From: Hordeum vulgare subsp. vulgare | Lineage: Eukaryota > Streptophyta > Magnoliopsida > Poales > Poaceae | Reading direction: 5' to 3' | NCBI RefSeq assembly: GCF_904849725.1 | Contig: NC_058519.1 | Span: forward strand, 650,369,387 to 650,433,386 | Length of the DNA stretch: 64,000 nt | Part shown: piece after piece, positions 43,843-55,764 of the stretch | Layout of the letters: every line of letters begins with the position of its first letter | Position numbering within the stretch: position 1 is the stretch's first letter | The notes under the pieces: model-generated | Databases searched by the model: none | What the model saw: only the letters and a program-made list of their open reading frames with translations | What the model was told of the DNA's origin: nothing | Translations under genes and position numbers: made by a program

Positions 43843-46743
43843 ATGAAGAATCTGAAGGATCCGAAGACCAAAGTCTTGCCCTCAACTACGAGGGGAGGTA
43901 ATGAATTGCCATCTAGCTCTGCACTTGATTCACCTTCAGTTATGAGTAAGTTTGCGACATCACCTCCTGCTAGAAATCTTGATATGTCGCCTGTGCTTGA
44001 TGATGCTTGTGATACTACTGCTAGAGATACTATGCCTGATGATTCTATGCTTGATACTGCTAGAGATGCTATGCTTGATACTATGCCTGATACTGCTAGA
44101 GATGCTATGCTTGATACTATGCCTGATACTGCTAGAGATGCTATGCTTGAGACTGCTTTGCCTGATGATGCTAGAGATGCTATTTTGCCTGATGATGTTA
44201 TGCTTGATACTGCTAGAGATGCTACTTTGGCTGATGTTCCACTAGGAGTGTTCCTTGATGCTCATATTGCTAGAGTTACTACCAATGCTCGTGATACTTC
44301 TGAAACTGTCGATACTATTGAGATAGAACCTGCTTTTGCTCCTGCTAGATCTAGCTCTCCTAGATATGAATTGCCTAATATACCTGAGGGTTACGTTATG
44401 GAGGGAGAGATAGTTGAGGATTTTCTTGTGTGTAAGGATGCCTATGATGCTGAGAAATTACTTCTCAAGTGGAAGGAAAAATCTCGGGAAGCTAGGATGA
44501 AAAATGACCCGAAGTTTGCCACTTCGCCTATCTTTGTCACCGATAAGGATTATGAATTCTCCATCGACCCTGAGATAATCTCTCTAGTCGAATCTGATCC
44601 TTTTCACGGTTATGAGTCTGAGACGATCATAGCCCATCTTGCCAAACTATCCGAAATAGCCAACCTTTTCACTAATGAGGAGAAGATCCGCCACTACTAT
44701 ATCCTTAAGCTGTTTCCTTTCTCTCTAAAGGATGACGCTAAAGTCTGGTTCACCTCTCTTGCTCCTGGATGTGTGCGTAGTCCGCAGGAGATGGTCTATT
44801 ACTTTTGTGAGAAATATTTCCCTGCCCATAAGAAGCAAGCTGCCTTGCAGGAAATATACAACTTTGCTCAACTCCAAGAAGAGAGTCTTCCACAAGCTTG
44901 GGGGAGGCTCGTCCAGCTACAGAATGCTTTGCCTGATCACCCTATTAAGAAGAACGAGATACTTGATATCCTCTATAACGGACTTACCGATGCCTCTAGA
45001 GACCACCTAGATAGTTGTGCCGGTTGTGTTTTTAGGGAACGAACTGTAGAACAAGCTGAGACTCTACTGAATAACCTCTTGATCAACGATAATGCTTGGA
45101 CTATTCCCGAACCACCTCCTAAGCCAACTCCTAATAAAAGAGGTATTCTATTCCTCAGTCCCGAAGATATGCAAGAAGCCAAGAAATCTATGCAAGAGAA
45201 AGGCATTAGATCTCAAGATGTCAAAAATCTACCACCTATCGAAGAGATCCATCTCGATAACCCGATACAGGTAGTGGAAGTGAATTCTCTGCGTAGGTTT
45301 GATGAGAGTGATATTCCTTTTGATAAACCTACAAGCCTATGCTTTGATGAATTTGACAACTTTGTTGCCAAACAATAGAGTTTCAATGATTATGTCAGTA
45401 GACATTTGGAACAAAGTACTCGTATGCTTAGCCATCTAAGTGCTTGTGTAGACAGAAATGTCAATGCTCTGAAGCTTCTAAGTAAACATGCCTCTATGAT
45501 TACTTCTCAGGTAGAACAAGTACTTAAAGCTCAGAATGACCTGCTCAATGAATTAAATGACAACTCTGTCAGAGTCATTACTAGAGGAGGCAAAATGACT
45601 CACGAACCTTTGTATCCTGAAGGTCATCCTAAGAGAATTGATCAATATTATCAAGGAATCAATGCTGATACACCCAGTCATCCTAAGGAGAAGAAGAAGG
45701 ATGATAGAAACATACACGCCAGTTCACCAAATACTGTCACACCTGAAGAACCTAATGATATTTCTGCATCTGATGCAGAAACACAATCAGGTGATGAACA
45801 TGAACCTGGTGACAATATGGACAATGATGTTCATAGTAATGCTCAACCTCGCCATGACGAGGATGTGGAGATTGAACCTACGGTTAATCCTGATAATCCA
45901 CAACCAAAGAGATACGACAAGAATGACTTCACTGCTAGGAGGCATGGTAAAGAAAGAGAGCCATGGGTTCAGAGACCTATGCCCTTCCCTCCTAGGCCAT
46001 CCAAGAAAAAAGATGATGAGGATTTTGAGCGCTTCGTTGAGATGATAAGACCCGTCTTTCTGCAGATGCGGTTAACTGATATGCTCAAGATGTCTCCGTA
46101 TGCCAAGTACATGAAAGATATCGTGACTGATAAACGGAAGATACCAGATCTTGAGATCTCCACCATGCTTGCCAATTACACTTTTAAAGGTGGAACTCCT
46201 AAGAAACTTGGTGATCCCGGAGTGCCCACTATACCTTGCTCTATTAAAGGAAACTACGTAAGAACTACCTTATGTGACCTTGGAGCCGGTGTTAGTGTTA
46301 TGCCGCTCTCTCTTTATCGTAGACTTGAGTTGGATAAGTTGACACCCACGGAAATTTCTCTGCAAATGGACGACAAATCAACTGCTTTCCCTATCGGCGT
46401 TTGCGAGGATGTGCCTGTTGTGGTTGCTAATACCACTATCTTAACAGACTTTGTTATCTTGGATATTCCCGAGGACGATGCCATGGCTATCATCCTCGGA
46501 AGACCCTTTTTAAACACTGCAGGGGCTGTTATAGATTGCAACAAAGGCAATGTCACTTTCCACGTCAATGATAATGAGCACACAGTGCACTTTCCGAAGA
46601 AACGATATCCATTACATTGCATCAATGCTATCGAAAAGACTTCATCGATTCTCATTGGGAGCTTTGAATGCCCTATTCCTCGTGTCAAGATGAAGTATGA
46701 TTTGCTTGTTGGGGAGATAAGTATCCCCATTGAGGTGACTTAG
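43843..46743 (+). pseudogene. Gypsy gag-protease (Athila-type), one in-frame stop
   Basis: ATG 43843 opens a 511-codon frame ending at TAG 45376-45378, and the same frame continues to a stop at 46741-46743. The N-terminus has tandem repeats of DTARDAMLDTMP. The retrotransposon gag domain follows (LFPFSLKDDAKVWF, YFCEKYFPAHKKQAALQEI, near residues 290-380). The second half, after the TAG, has a charged linker and an aspartic protease-like region (LCDLGAGVSVMPLSLYRRL, ILGRPFLNTAG). Asp-Leu-Gly replaces the usual Asp-Ser/Thr-Gly, which is common in this clade. The TAG may be a simple nonsense mutation or a readthrough site; no other lesion is visible. Reverse transcriptase does not follow. Confidence 0.88.
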
Positions 46744-47548
46744 TGGCTATTCTAAAATTCTCCGTTCTCTCTTGTGATTCGAGAAGGTTTTGTCATAAGG
46801 ACTTGATCAACCCCATTGACAGATTTCTTTTGATGACCATGAAACGGGTGAATCAAAGAGTCACATACCTCTGTTTTGAGTTTTCCTTTTCTTTTGCTTA
46901 GAAGAAAAATGTTGGAATTAGTTTAGCTTTTCCTGTTTTCTGTTTTAGCGTCTCGGAGAAAAATACCTCGAAAATAAAAGTTCTTCGATGGTCCTGAAAA
47001 TTTAGTATTATTTTTTCTGGAATTTTTGAAAATTTCTGGGCCTGCGAGCTAGCCTGGGGGATAGACCAGTGGGCCACAAGCCCTCCCACCGCCACCTACC
47101 CCCTGGTGGCGGGGTGCAAGCTTGTGGGGCCCACATGCACCCCCTCCACTCATTCCAGCTCTCAGCCTCTTCTTCCACCTCCAGAAAAAATTGTTTCGCA
47201 GCTCAAACCCGCGTTCTTGCTCATTTGGGTGTGATTTTCGATCTCCTTGCTCAAAGCACCATTCTCCGAACCGTTTTGAGGAAATTACTCCTTGGTAAGT
47301 GACTCCTCCATTGGTCCAATTAGTTTTTGCTCTAGTGCTTTATCCTTCGCGAATTCTTGCTACCTTGGTGACCCTGTTCTTGAGCTATAAATGTTGATTT
47401 TAGCTGGTCCCAAGTACTTTTAGCGCGTGATACGGTCTCTAGGCACTAGTAGGAGTAGTTTCTACAAGTTGGATTAATCCTTATTCATTTTTCTTTCGAA
47501 GTCTCTAAAAAAACTTTCAGAATTTTTCAGAGCTAGAAAAAGGAAAAG

Positions 47549-48616
47549 ATGAGGAGGTTCTTGAGAGGCTCTTCAAGCCGTAACCACAAGGAGAATGAGA
47601 AGAATCACCCCAAGTACGTAGTCCCTCGAGTCACAGAAGTTCGAGCGTGCGAGTGGCCAAGTGATGAATTTTTGCGCGCCGCTGGACTTTATGAAGACTT
47701 TTATTACTTGGTGGAGAACGCAGGTCTTACTGCGTTTGTTGAAGATAAGTGCCCACAATATCTCCTCCTCACCAATATTTCCGTTCAAAGCTTCAACTTT
47801 TATCCGAGGAAGAATCCTCCCATGGTTGAGTTCATGATATACGATGTCCCCCAGTGCATGACGCTGCAGGATTTTTGCAATGTATGCAAATTACCTTATG
47901 TTGGGGATATCCGTGACCCTCGTCCATGGGACTTGGAGGATTTCATTGGTTCTATTGCTGTCGGAGAGGAGAGAGGAGTGTCTCGCGCTAGAATTGCTAG
48001 CATACATTTTCCTGTGCTTCGGTACTTCTCACTATTTGTGGGAAAATGTTTGATTGGCCGTGGGGAGGCTGGATCACTTAGTTCTCCAGACCTTGCGGTT
48101 CTACGCGAAGGCCTTTATAACGATAAGACTTCTAGTTTGGGCGCTATAGTAGCTCAACGGTTGAACCTGAACCATTCTAAAGGTGTTGTCTATGGAGGTA
48201 TCTATGCTACCCATCTTGCCAGACACTTTGAGATACCGATTAGACTAGGAGAGGAAGGAGAGATGCTTCTCCTTGAGAGATATCTGGATTATGACAGCAT
48301 GGTTTGCCATGATTTTCTGGATAGAGATGCTAGTAGATGGATGATTTATAATCTAGTGTTTAGTCAGGGTACTCGAGAGACTATTACTTTGCCTGCTCCT
48401 TCTTTGTTCGATCTTCATGCAGGCAGGTACACTATTATGCTCGCGGACATCTACGCATATTGGGGCTTGGCCCAACCACAGGCCTCCGTGCCCGAGCCGC
48501 CAGTCGAGTACCAGACGCCAGTTTATCAGTGGGAGCCAGAGGAGCTCACACAGCACTGGCATCCACAGTCTGCTCCGGAGTATCCTGGAGCTGGTTATTT
48601 CCCACCTTGGGAGTAG
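47549..48616 (+). CDS. ATHILA ORF-1-like protein, 355 aa, intact
   Basis: This uninterrupted frame starts with a basic MRRFLRGSSSRN segment and contains RVTEVRACEWPSDEFLRAAG, VYGGIYATHLARHFEI and a Pro/Gln-rich C-terminus (QPQASVPEPPVEYQ). It resembles the ATHILA ORF-1 family found downstream of pol in Athila-type elements. Its function is unknown. It sits in the env position, but I see no signal peptide or clear transmembrane helix, so I do not call it an envelope protein. The region before it (46900-47300) resembles part of the LTR leader. It is the only long undamaged element ORF in the window. Confidence 0.75.
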   Translation: MRRFLRGSSSRNHKENEKNHPKYVVPRVTEVRACEWPSDEFLRAAGLYEDFYYLVENAGLTAFVEDKCPQYLLLTNISVQSFNFYPRKNPPMVEFMIYDVPQCMTLQDFCNVCKLPYVGDIRDPRPWDLEDFIGSIAVGEERGVSRARIASIHFPVLRYFSLFVGKCLIGRGEAGSLSSPDLAVLREGLYNDKTSSLGAIVAQRLNLNHSKGVVYGGIYATHLARHFEIPIRLGEEGEMLLLERYLDYDSMVCHDFLDRDASRWMIYNLVFSQGTRETITLPAPSLFDLHAGRYTIMLADIYAYWGLAQPQASVPEPPVEYQTPVYQWEPEELTQHWHPQSAPEYPGAGYFPPWE

Positions 48617-50530
48617 ACCAAGCTAGGCCAAAAGACTAAGCTTGGGGGAGTACGTGTTCTCACCGACTTTACATTTATGCTTATGCTTTCACTTTGTTAG
48701 CCGATGTTTACACTTTGCCACTGTATTATTCATGCTAGTTTCTTTTTGTTTTCTTGTTTTCTTGTTTTGTGTCCTTCTGAGAAAACCCAAAAAGATTTTT
48801 CTTTCTTCTTTTGCTTGTTGGGAGCTTTCCCGTGTAAATAGTTTTCTTTTTCTTTGTGTCAAGGTAAAAGATATTGTTTACAATGTTTATTGGTTCTTGC
48901 ATGCTTACCTGTTTAGCTTTCAAAGAGCCATGTTACTTTGTCTTCTCCTTTGTGTTTGCCTGCAGATTCAGCTTAGTCCAATGCGCTTATTATCGTTTCC
49001 ATCGTTTGATCGTGCAAATGAAAGGCAACAATGACGATATATGATGAAGTGACTGAGACTAAAAAGCTGGTATGAACTCTATCTATTTTGTTTTTGTAAA
49101 TATGACTAGCTTGTCGACCTAGATTTAGCTTTGTTGTGAGAGAACCATGTTTGCAATGACAACTTAGAGATCATAGTTTCTGATGCCATGCTTATTTAGC
49201 TGAGAGCTTATAATGGTTTGTCTTGAATGCCAACATAGATTTTGAGATGAATATGATGTAGTATGATAGGATGGTATTCTCCTTTGAATGTTTCAAGTGG
49301 CTTGACTTGGTGCATGTTCATGCATGTAGTTGAAACAAAATCAACATAGCCTCTGTGATGTTCGTATTCATGGTGATTTATATCCTGTTCATGCTTGCAT
49401 TCAATGTCAGTCAAACTCATTGCATCTTGATGACTGTTGTCGCTCTCTAGTTGGTCGCTTCCCAGTCTTTTGCTAGCCTTCACTTGTACTAAGCGGGAAT
49501 ACTACTTGTGCATCCACTCCCATAAACCCAAAAGTTTTTCCATGAGAGTCCACCATACCTACCTATTTGCGGTATCTACCTGCCGTTCCAAGTAAATTTG
49601 CATGTGCCATTCTCTAAACCTTCAAGAAATAATATGTTTTGCATGCCCGGACCGCTCATGTGGTGACAGAGGGCTATTGGTATCTTCCATGCTAGGAGTG
49701 TTATCCTCGACATGTGTTTATTCACAATCATTCACGAGAAAGGGGCCGGTATTTGGAATGCCCAGTTCCACGCTTAAATCGAAAACATAATTGTAAAACA
49801 AGACTCCCCCCGGATTGATGTTAGTATGGACGGTACCCGAGGATTCGGTTAGCCGTGGAGTGTGATTGATTGGTGGTGGGGGAGTTAAAACTTTACTTTT
49901 CTGTTTGGGAACCGCCTATAGCATGATTAGCATGGAAGATATTGAGAACTCTTGGTCATTGCGTTGACAATGAAAGCATGCCACCCAAAATTATTATCTC
50001 TGTTTTCAAAGCTTGAGCTCTGGCATCTTTGCAAATCAATGCTTCCCTCTACGAAGGGTCTGTCTATTTATTTTCCTGTTGAGTCATCCTCCTCTTATAT
50101 AAGCACCAATTAGAGAGCACCTCTGTCATTTTTATGCTTTGCTTTTGATTGATATTGAGTATGACTATGACTGGATCTTCGTTGCTATGAATTACAATGT
50201 TTAGTCAGCCCTTGATCTTTGAAAGTGCTCTGCATTTATGTTTTGCGGTCTCAGAAAGAGCTAGCGAGATACCACCTATTCATATTGCTTCATGCTTGTT
50301 TTGATTGAAGTGTTGGTATTTGAAACTCATTATTATTTGCTCGTTAGCTGATTATGCCATTGATATTAGTTTACCGTGAGACCTTTGTGTCATTTTCTTT
50401 TGTGGTTAACTTGTGATCTTGCTGAAATTCTGGTTATGAGTTAGACATAGTTGCAACAAAGTTTTTCTTTCTCTCTCAGTTTGTCAACTGAGTTGCTTGA
50501 GGACAAGCAAGGTTTTAAGCTTGGGAGAGT
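48617..50530 (+). other. Gypsy 3' non-coding internal region with two polypurine tracts
   Basis: No gene is visible in this interval. AAGCTTGGGGGAGT at 48638-48651 closely matches the terminal polypurine tract AAGCTTGGGAGAGT at 50517-50530. The region ends TTGAGGACAAGCAAGGTTTT before the tract, a phrase common at this position in related elements. Confidence 0.7.
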
Positions 50531-52123
50531 TGATACGTCTCCATCGTATCTACTTTTCCAAACTCTTTTGCCCTTGTTTTGGACTCTAATTTGCATGATT
50601 TGAATGGAACTAACCTGGACTGACGCTGTTTTCAGCAGAATTGCCTTGGTGTTATTTTTGTGCAGAAATCAAAGTTTTCCAAACGTCCTGAAAATTTACG
50701 GGGAGCAGTTTTGGAAAATATCAAAAATATTTGCGCCAAGCTCCACCTCAGGGGGTAGGCCAGAGGGCCACAAGCCCCTGCTCCGCCACCACCCCCTGGT
50801 GGCGGTGGGCAGGCTTGTGGGGCCCACACGGCCCTGCCGCCCCCAACTCCAGCTCTATAAGTTGCCTTTCGTCCCAGAAAAAAATAAAAAGAGAAGTTTT
50901 CGTCGCGTTTTCGATACGGAGGCGCCGCCACCACCTGTTCTTCATCTGGAGGGCAGATCTGGAGTCCGTCTTGGGCTCCGGAGAGGGGAAATCTTCGCCA
51001 CCGTCATCATCAACCTTCTTCCCTCTCCAATTCCATGAAGCTCTTCGTCGTTCATGAGTAATGTATTCGTAGGCTCGCTGGGCGGTGATGAGTAGGATGA
51101 GATCTATCATGTAATCGAGTTAGTTTTGATGGGGATTGATCCCTAGTATCCATTATGTTCTGAGATTGATGTTGCTACTACTTTGCCATGCTTAATGCTT
51201 GTCACTAGGGCTAGAGTGCCATGATTTCAGATCTGAAATTATTATGTTGTCACCAATATATGTGTGTTTTAGATCCGATCTTGCAAGTTGTAGTTACCTA
51301 CTATGTGTTATGATCCGGCAACCCCGGAGTGACAATAACCGGAACCACTCCCGGTGATGACCATAGTTTGAGGAGTTCATGTGTTCACCAAGTGCTAATG
51401 CGTTGGTCCGGTTCTTTATTAAAAGGAGAACCTTAATATCCCGTAGTTTCCTTTTGGACCCCGCTGCCACGGGAGGGATGGACAATAGATGTCATGCAAG
51501 TTCTTTTCCCTAAGCACGTATGACGACACACGGAATGCATGCCTACATCACATTGACGAACGGGAGCTAGCCATATATCTCTCCGTGTTATAGCTATTGC
51601 ATGATGAATATCATCCAAACAAATCACCGACCCATTGCCTACGAGTTTGTCCTACTACTACTGTTACTTGTCTTGCTCTGCTGTTGCTGCTACTGTTGCT
51701 ACTGCTGTTACTTGTCTTGCTATGCTGCTTCTACTACTGTTGCTACCGTTGTTACTTGTTTTGCTCTGCTGCTACTTGCTACTGCTGTCACTACTGCTGT
51801 TCCTTTCCACTGCTATTGCTCGTTACAGTGTCATTACTCGTTACTACTGTGCTTGCAGATACTAATCTTTCAGGTGTGGTTGAATCTGACAAATTCAGCT
51901 GCTAATACTTGAGAGTATACTCTCACCTCCTGTGGCTTATCAACAAATTGGGTCGAATACTCTACCCTTGAAAACTGCTGCGAACCCACGCGCTGGTGGG
52001 CCATCAACAATATTCTTCTAGTTTCATTGCCGGGGAGTGCTAGCAGCATTCTTCTGGTGCCGTTGCAGGAGAAGGTTTGTTGTCATCAGCATTCGTCTAG
52101 CTAACGCCAGAGATTGCAAATCA
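50531..52123 (+). repeat. Gypsy 3' LTR
   Basis: The LTR is 1593 bp. The length difference from the 5' LTR is mainly in the CTG/TTACTG microsatellite (about 51645-51845). Confidence 0.93.
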
Positions 52124-54494
52124 CCATACCACTCTGGTGTGGAGCGTGCCCTTGTGGACCTTCGCGGTTTAGTAGTAACTTGATCTGAAGCTTCATGATC
52201 ATTATCATTAACTTCCTCTTCAGTTGGTGCAGGCGCCACATGAACAATTTTCCGCGCTGCGCTACTTTCCTGTTCGAGAGGGGGTGTAATTACCTCATCA
52301 AGTTCTACCTTCCTCCCACTTACTTCTTTCGAGAGAAACTCTTTCTCTAGAAAGGATCCGTTCTTGGCAACAAAGGTTTTAACTTCGGATCTAAGATAGA
52401 AGGTATACCCAATAGTTTCCTTAGGGTATCCTATGAATACGCATTTCTCCGCTTTGGGTTCGAGCTTTTCTGGTTGAAGTTTCTTCACATAAGCATCGCA
52501 ACCCCAAACTTTAAGAAACGATAACTTAGGTTTCTTGCAAAACCATAGTTCATACGGTGTCGTCTCAACGAATTTAGACGGTGCCCTATTTAAAGTGAAT
52601 GCTGCAGTTTCTAATGCGTATCCCCAAAATGATAGCGGTAAGTCGGTAAGAGACATCATAGATCATACCATATCTAATAAAGTGCGATTACGACGTTCAG
52701 ACACTCCGTTGCATTCCGGTGTGCCAGGCGGCGTCAGTTGTGAAACGATTCCACACTTCCTTAGGTGTGTGCCAAACTCGTGACTCAAATATTCTCCTCC
52801 ACGATCAGATCGTAGAAACTTAATTTTTCTGTCACGTTGATTCTCGACCTCACTCTGAAATTCCTTGAAGTTTTCAAACGCCTCAGATTTGTGCTTCATC
52901 AAGTAGATATACTCATACATACTCAAATCATCGGTGAGAGTGAGAACATAATGATAGCCACCGCGAGCTTCAACGTTCATTGGACCACACACATCAGTAT
53001 GTATTATTTCCAATAAGTCGGTTGCTCTCTCCATTATTCCTGAGAATGGAGTCTTAGTCATCTTGCCCATGAGGCATGGTTCGCATGTGTCAAATGATTC
53101 AAAGTCAAGAGACTCTAATAGTCCATCAGTATGGAGCTCCTTCATGCGCTTAACACCGATATGACCAAGGCGGCAGTGCCACAAGTATCTGGGACTATCA
53201 TTATCAACTTTACATCTTTTGGTACTCACACTATGAATATGTGTAACATCACGATCGAGATCCATCAAGAATAAACCATTCACCAGCGGAGCATGACCAT
53301 AAAACATATCACTCATATAAATAGAACAACCATTATTCTCTGACTTAAATGAGTAGCCGTCTCGCATTAAGCAAGACCCTGATACAATATTCATGCTCAA
53401 AGCTGGTACTAAATAACAATTATTAAGGTTTAAAACTAATCCCGACGGTAGATGTAGAGGTAGCGTGCCGACGGCGATCACATCGACCTTGGAGCCATTC
53501 CCGACTCGCATCGTCACCTCGTCCTTGGCGAGTCTCCGCTTATTCCGCAGTTCCTGCTTTGAGTTGCAAATGTGAGCAACAGCACCGGTATCAAATACCC
53601 AGGAGCTACAACGAGCGCTGGTAAGGTACACATCAATAACATGTATATCACATATACCTTTAATGTTGCCGGCCTTCTTGTCCGCTAAGTATTTGGGGCA
53701 GTTCCGCTTCCAGTGACCTTTTCCCTTGCAATAGAAGCACTCAGTCTCAGGCTTGGGTCCATTCTTTTTCTTCTTCCCGTCATCTGGCTTACCGGGCGCG
53801 GCAACGGCTTTGCCGTCTTTCTTGAATTTCTTCTTACCCTTGCCCTTCTTGAAACTAGTGGTCTTGTTGACCATCAACACTTGATGCTCTTTCTTGATTT
53901 CTACTTTTGCAGACTTGAGCATCGAGTACAACTCGGGATGGTCTTCTCCATCCCTTGCATGTTGTAGTTCAGCACAAAACCTTTGTAACTTGGTGGGAGA
54001 GACTGGAGGATTCTGTCAATTATAGCATCATCCGGAAGTTCGACTCCAAGTGAAGTCAGACGACCGTGTAACCGAGACATTTTGAGTATGTGCTCACTGA
54101 CAGAACTGTTTTCCTCCATCTTACAACTAAAGAACTTGTCGGAGACTTCATATCTCTCGACACGGGCATGAGCTTGAAAAACTAGTTTAAGCTCTTGGAA
54201 CATCTCATATGCACCGTGTTGCTCAAAACGCCTTTGGAGCCCCGTTTCCAAACTGTATAACATGCCACACCTAACTAGAGAGTAGTCATCACTCCGCGTT
54301 TGCCAGATGTTCAGAATGTCCTGGGCTGCTGCGGGAGCGGGAGGGTCACCTAGCGGCGCATCAAGGACATAAGCCTTTTTAGCTGCTTCAAGGATGAGCT
54401 TCAAGTTGCGAACCCAGTCCGCATAGTTGCTACCATAATCTTTCAGCTTGTTTTTCTCTAGGATTGCGTTGAAATTGAGGTTGACGTTGGCCAT
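52124..54494 (-). pseudogene. Angela-type copia gag, protease and integrase (5' part of polyprotein)
   Basis: The gag ORF starts at ATG 54494 (MANVNLNFNAIL). A one-base deletion near 53940 shifts the frame. The next frame holds the zinc knuckle CFYCKGKGHWKRNC, protease WVFDTGAVAHI, the GAG-pre-integrase block WHCRLGHIG, and integrase phrases DVCGPMN, RSDRGGEYLS and PECNGVSERRNR. An in-frame TGA at 52660-52662 probably replaces CGA (Arg). The sequence then continues through ALETAAFTLNRAPSK to STRARSTPEWYG at 52124, where the gypsy element interrupts it. Codons beyond that in the open frame are gypsy LTR. Confidence 0.93.
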
Positions 54495-55764
54495 CTACAA
54501 TATTTATAAAGACAACTTTTAGACTAAGTTCATGACAATTAAGTTCATTTAATCAAATTAAGTATGAACTCCCACTTAAATCGACATCCCTCTAGTCATC
54601 TAAGTGATACATGATCCATGTTGACTAACCCGTGTCCGATCATCACGTGAGACGGACTAGTCACCATGGTGAGCAACTTCATGCTGATCGTATTCAACCA
54701 TACGACTCATGTTCGACCTTTCGGTTTCTTGTATTCGAGGTCATGTCTGTACATGCTAAGCGCGTCGAGTCAACCTAGGTGTTTCGCGTGTGTAAATCTG
54801 GCTTACACCTATTGTATGCGAACGTTAGAATCTATTACACCCGATCATCACGTGGTGCTTCGAGACAACGATCCTTCGCAACGGTGCACACTTAGGGGAA
54901 TATGTTCTCGAAATTTTAAGAGGGATCAACTTATTATGCTACCATCGTTCTAAGCAATAAGATGAAAACATGATAAACATCACAATGCAATCATATAGTG
55001 ACATGATATGTCCATTATCATCTTTGGTCTTTCGATCTCCATCTTCAGGCATCACATGATCATCATTGTCACCGGCGTGACACCATGATCTCCATCGTCA
55101 TGATCTCCATCACCGTGTCTCCGTGAAGTCGTCATGCCAACTACTACTATCACTACTACTATGGCTAACCGTTAGCAATGAAGTAAAAGTAGTAAGCACA
55201 TGGCGTTGCATCTCATACAATAAATTAAGACAACTCCTAGGGCTCCTGCCAGTTGTCATACTCATCGACATGCAAGTCGTGGAACCTATTACAATAACAT
55301 GATCATCTCATACATCATACATGCAACATCACAACTTTGGCCATATCACATCACATGCCAAACCCTGCAAAAACAAGTTAGACGTCCTCTAATTGTTGTT
55401 GCAAGTTTTACATGGTTGATTTGGGTTTCTAGCAAGAACGCTTTCTTACCTACGTGATAGCCACAACGATGATATGCCAACGCTATTTACCCTTCATAAG
55501 GACCCTTTTCATCAAATCCAATCCGACTAGAGTAGGAGAGACAGACACCCGCTAGCCACCTTTATGCACAGTGTGCATGTCTGTCGGTGGAACCAGTCTC
55601 ACGTAAGTGTACGTGTAATGTCGGTCCGGGCCACTTCATCCCACAATACCGCCGGAAAAGAATAAGACTAGTAGCGGCAAGCAATTGACAAATCATCGCC
55701 CACAACCTTTTGTGTTCTACTCGTGCATAGAATCTACGCACAGAAAACCTGGCTCGGATGCCAG
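54495..55764 (-). other. Untranslated leader of the Angela-type element
   Basis: About 1.27 kb lies between the 5' LTR and the gag ATG, as is usual in BARE/Angela elements. It contains the primer-binding site next to the LTR (55751-55764). No gene is visible. Confidence 0.8.

Larger units (their letters stand above)
42132..52123 (+). mobile_element. Athila-type gypsy retrotransposon lacking pol, inserted in the Angela-type copia
   Basis: LTRs of about 1.6 kb (42132-43764 and 50531-52123) begin TGATACSTCTCCATCG and end TTGCAAATCA. A primer-binding site TGGCGCCGTTGCCGGGG (43773-43790) fits aspartate tRNA. The polypurine tract AAGCTTGGGAGAGT ends at 50530. The flanks TATGG and TACGA on the minus strand look like a decayed 5-bp duplication, and removing the element restores copia codons EWYG-NLVIE. 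It carries gag-protease and an ATHILA ORF-1-like gene but no reverse transcriptase, RNase H or integrase. It is in the opposite orientation to its host element. Confidence 0.9.

Noticed and set aside
47549..48616. Retroviral-type envelope protein
   Set aside because: Position fits, but there is no visible signal peptide, cleavage site or transmembrane helix; ATHILA ORF-1-like is the safer call.
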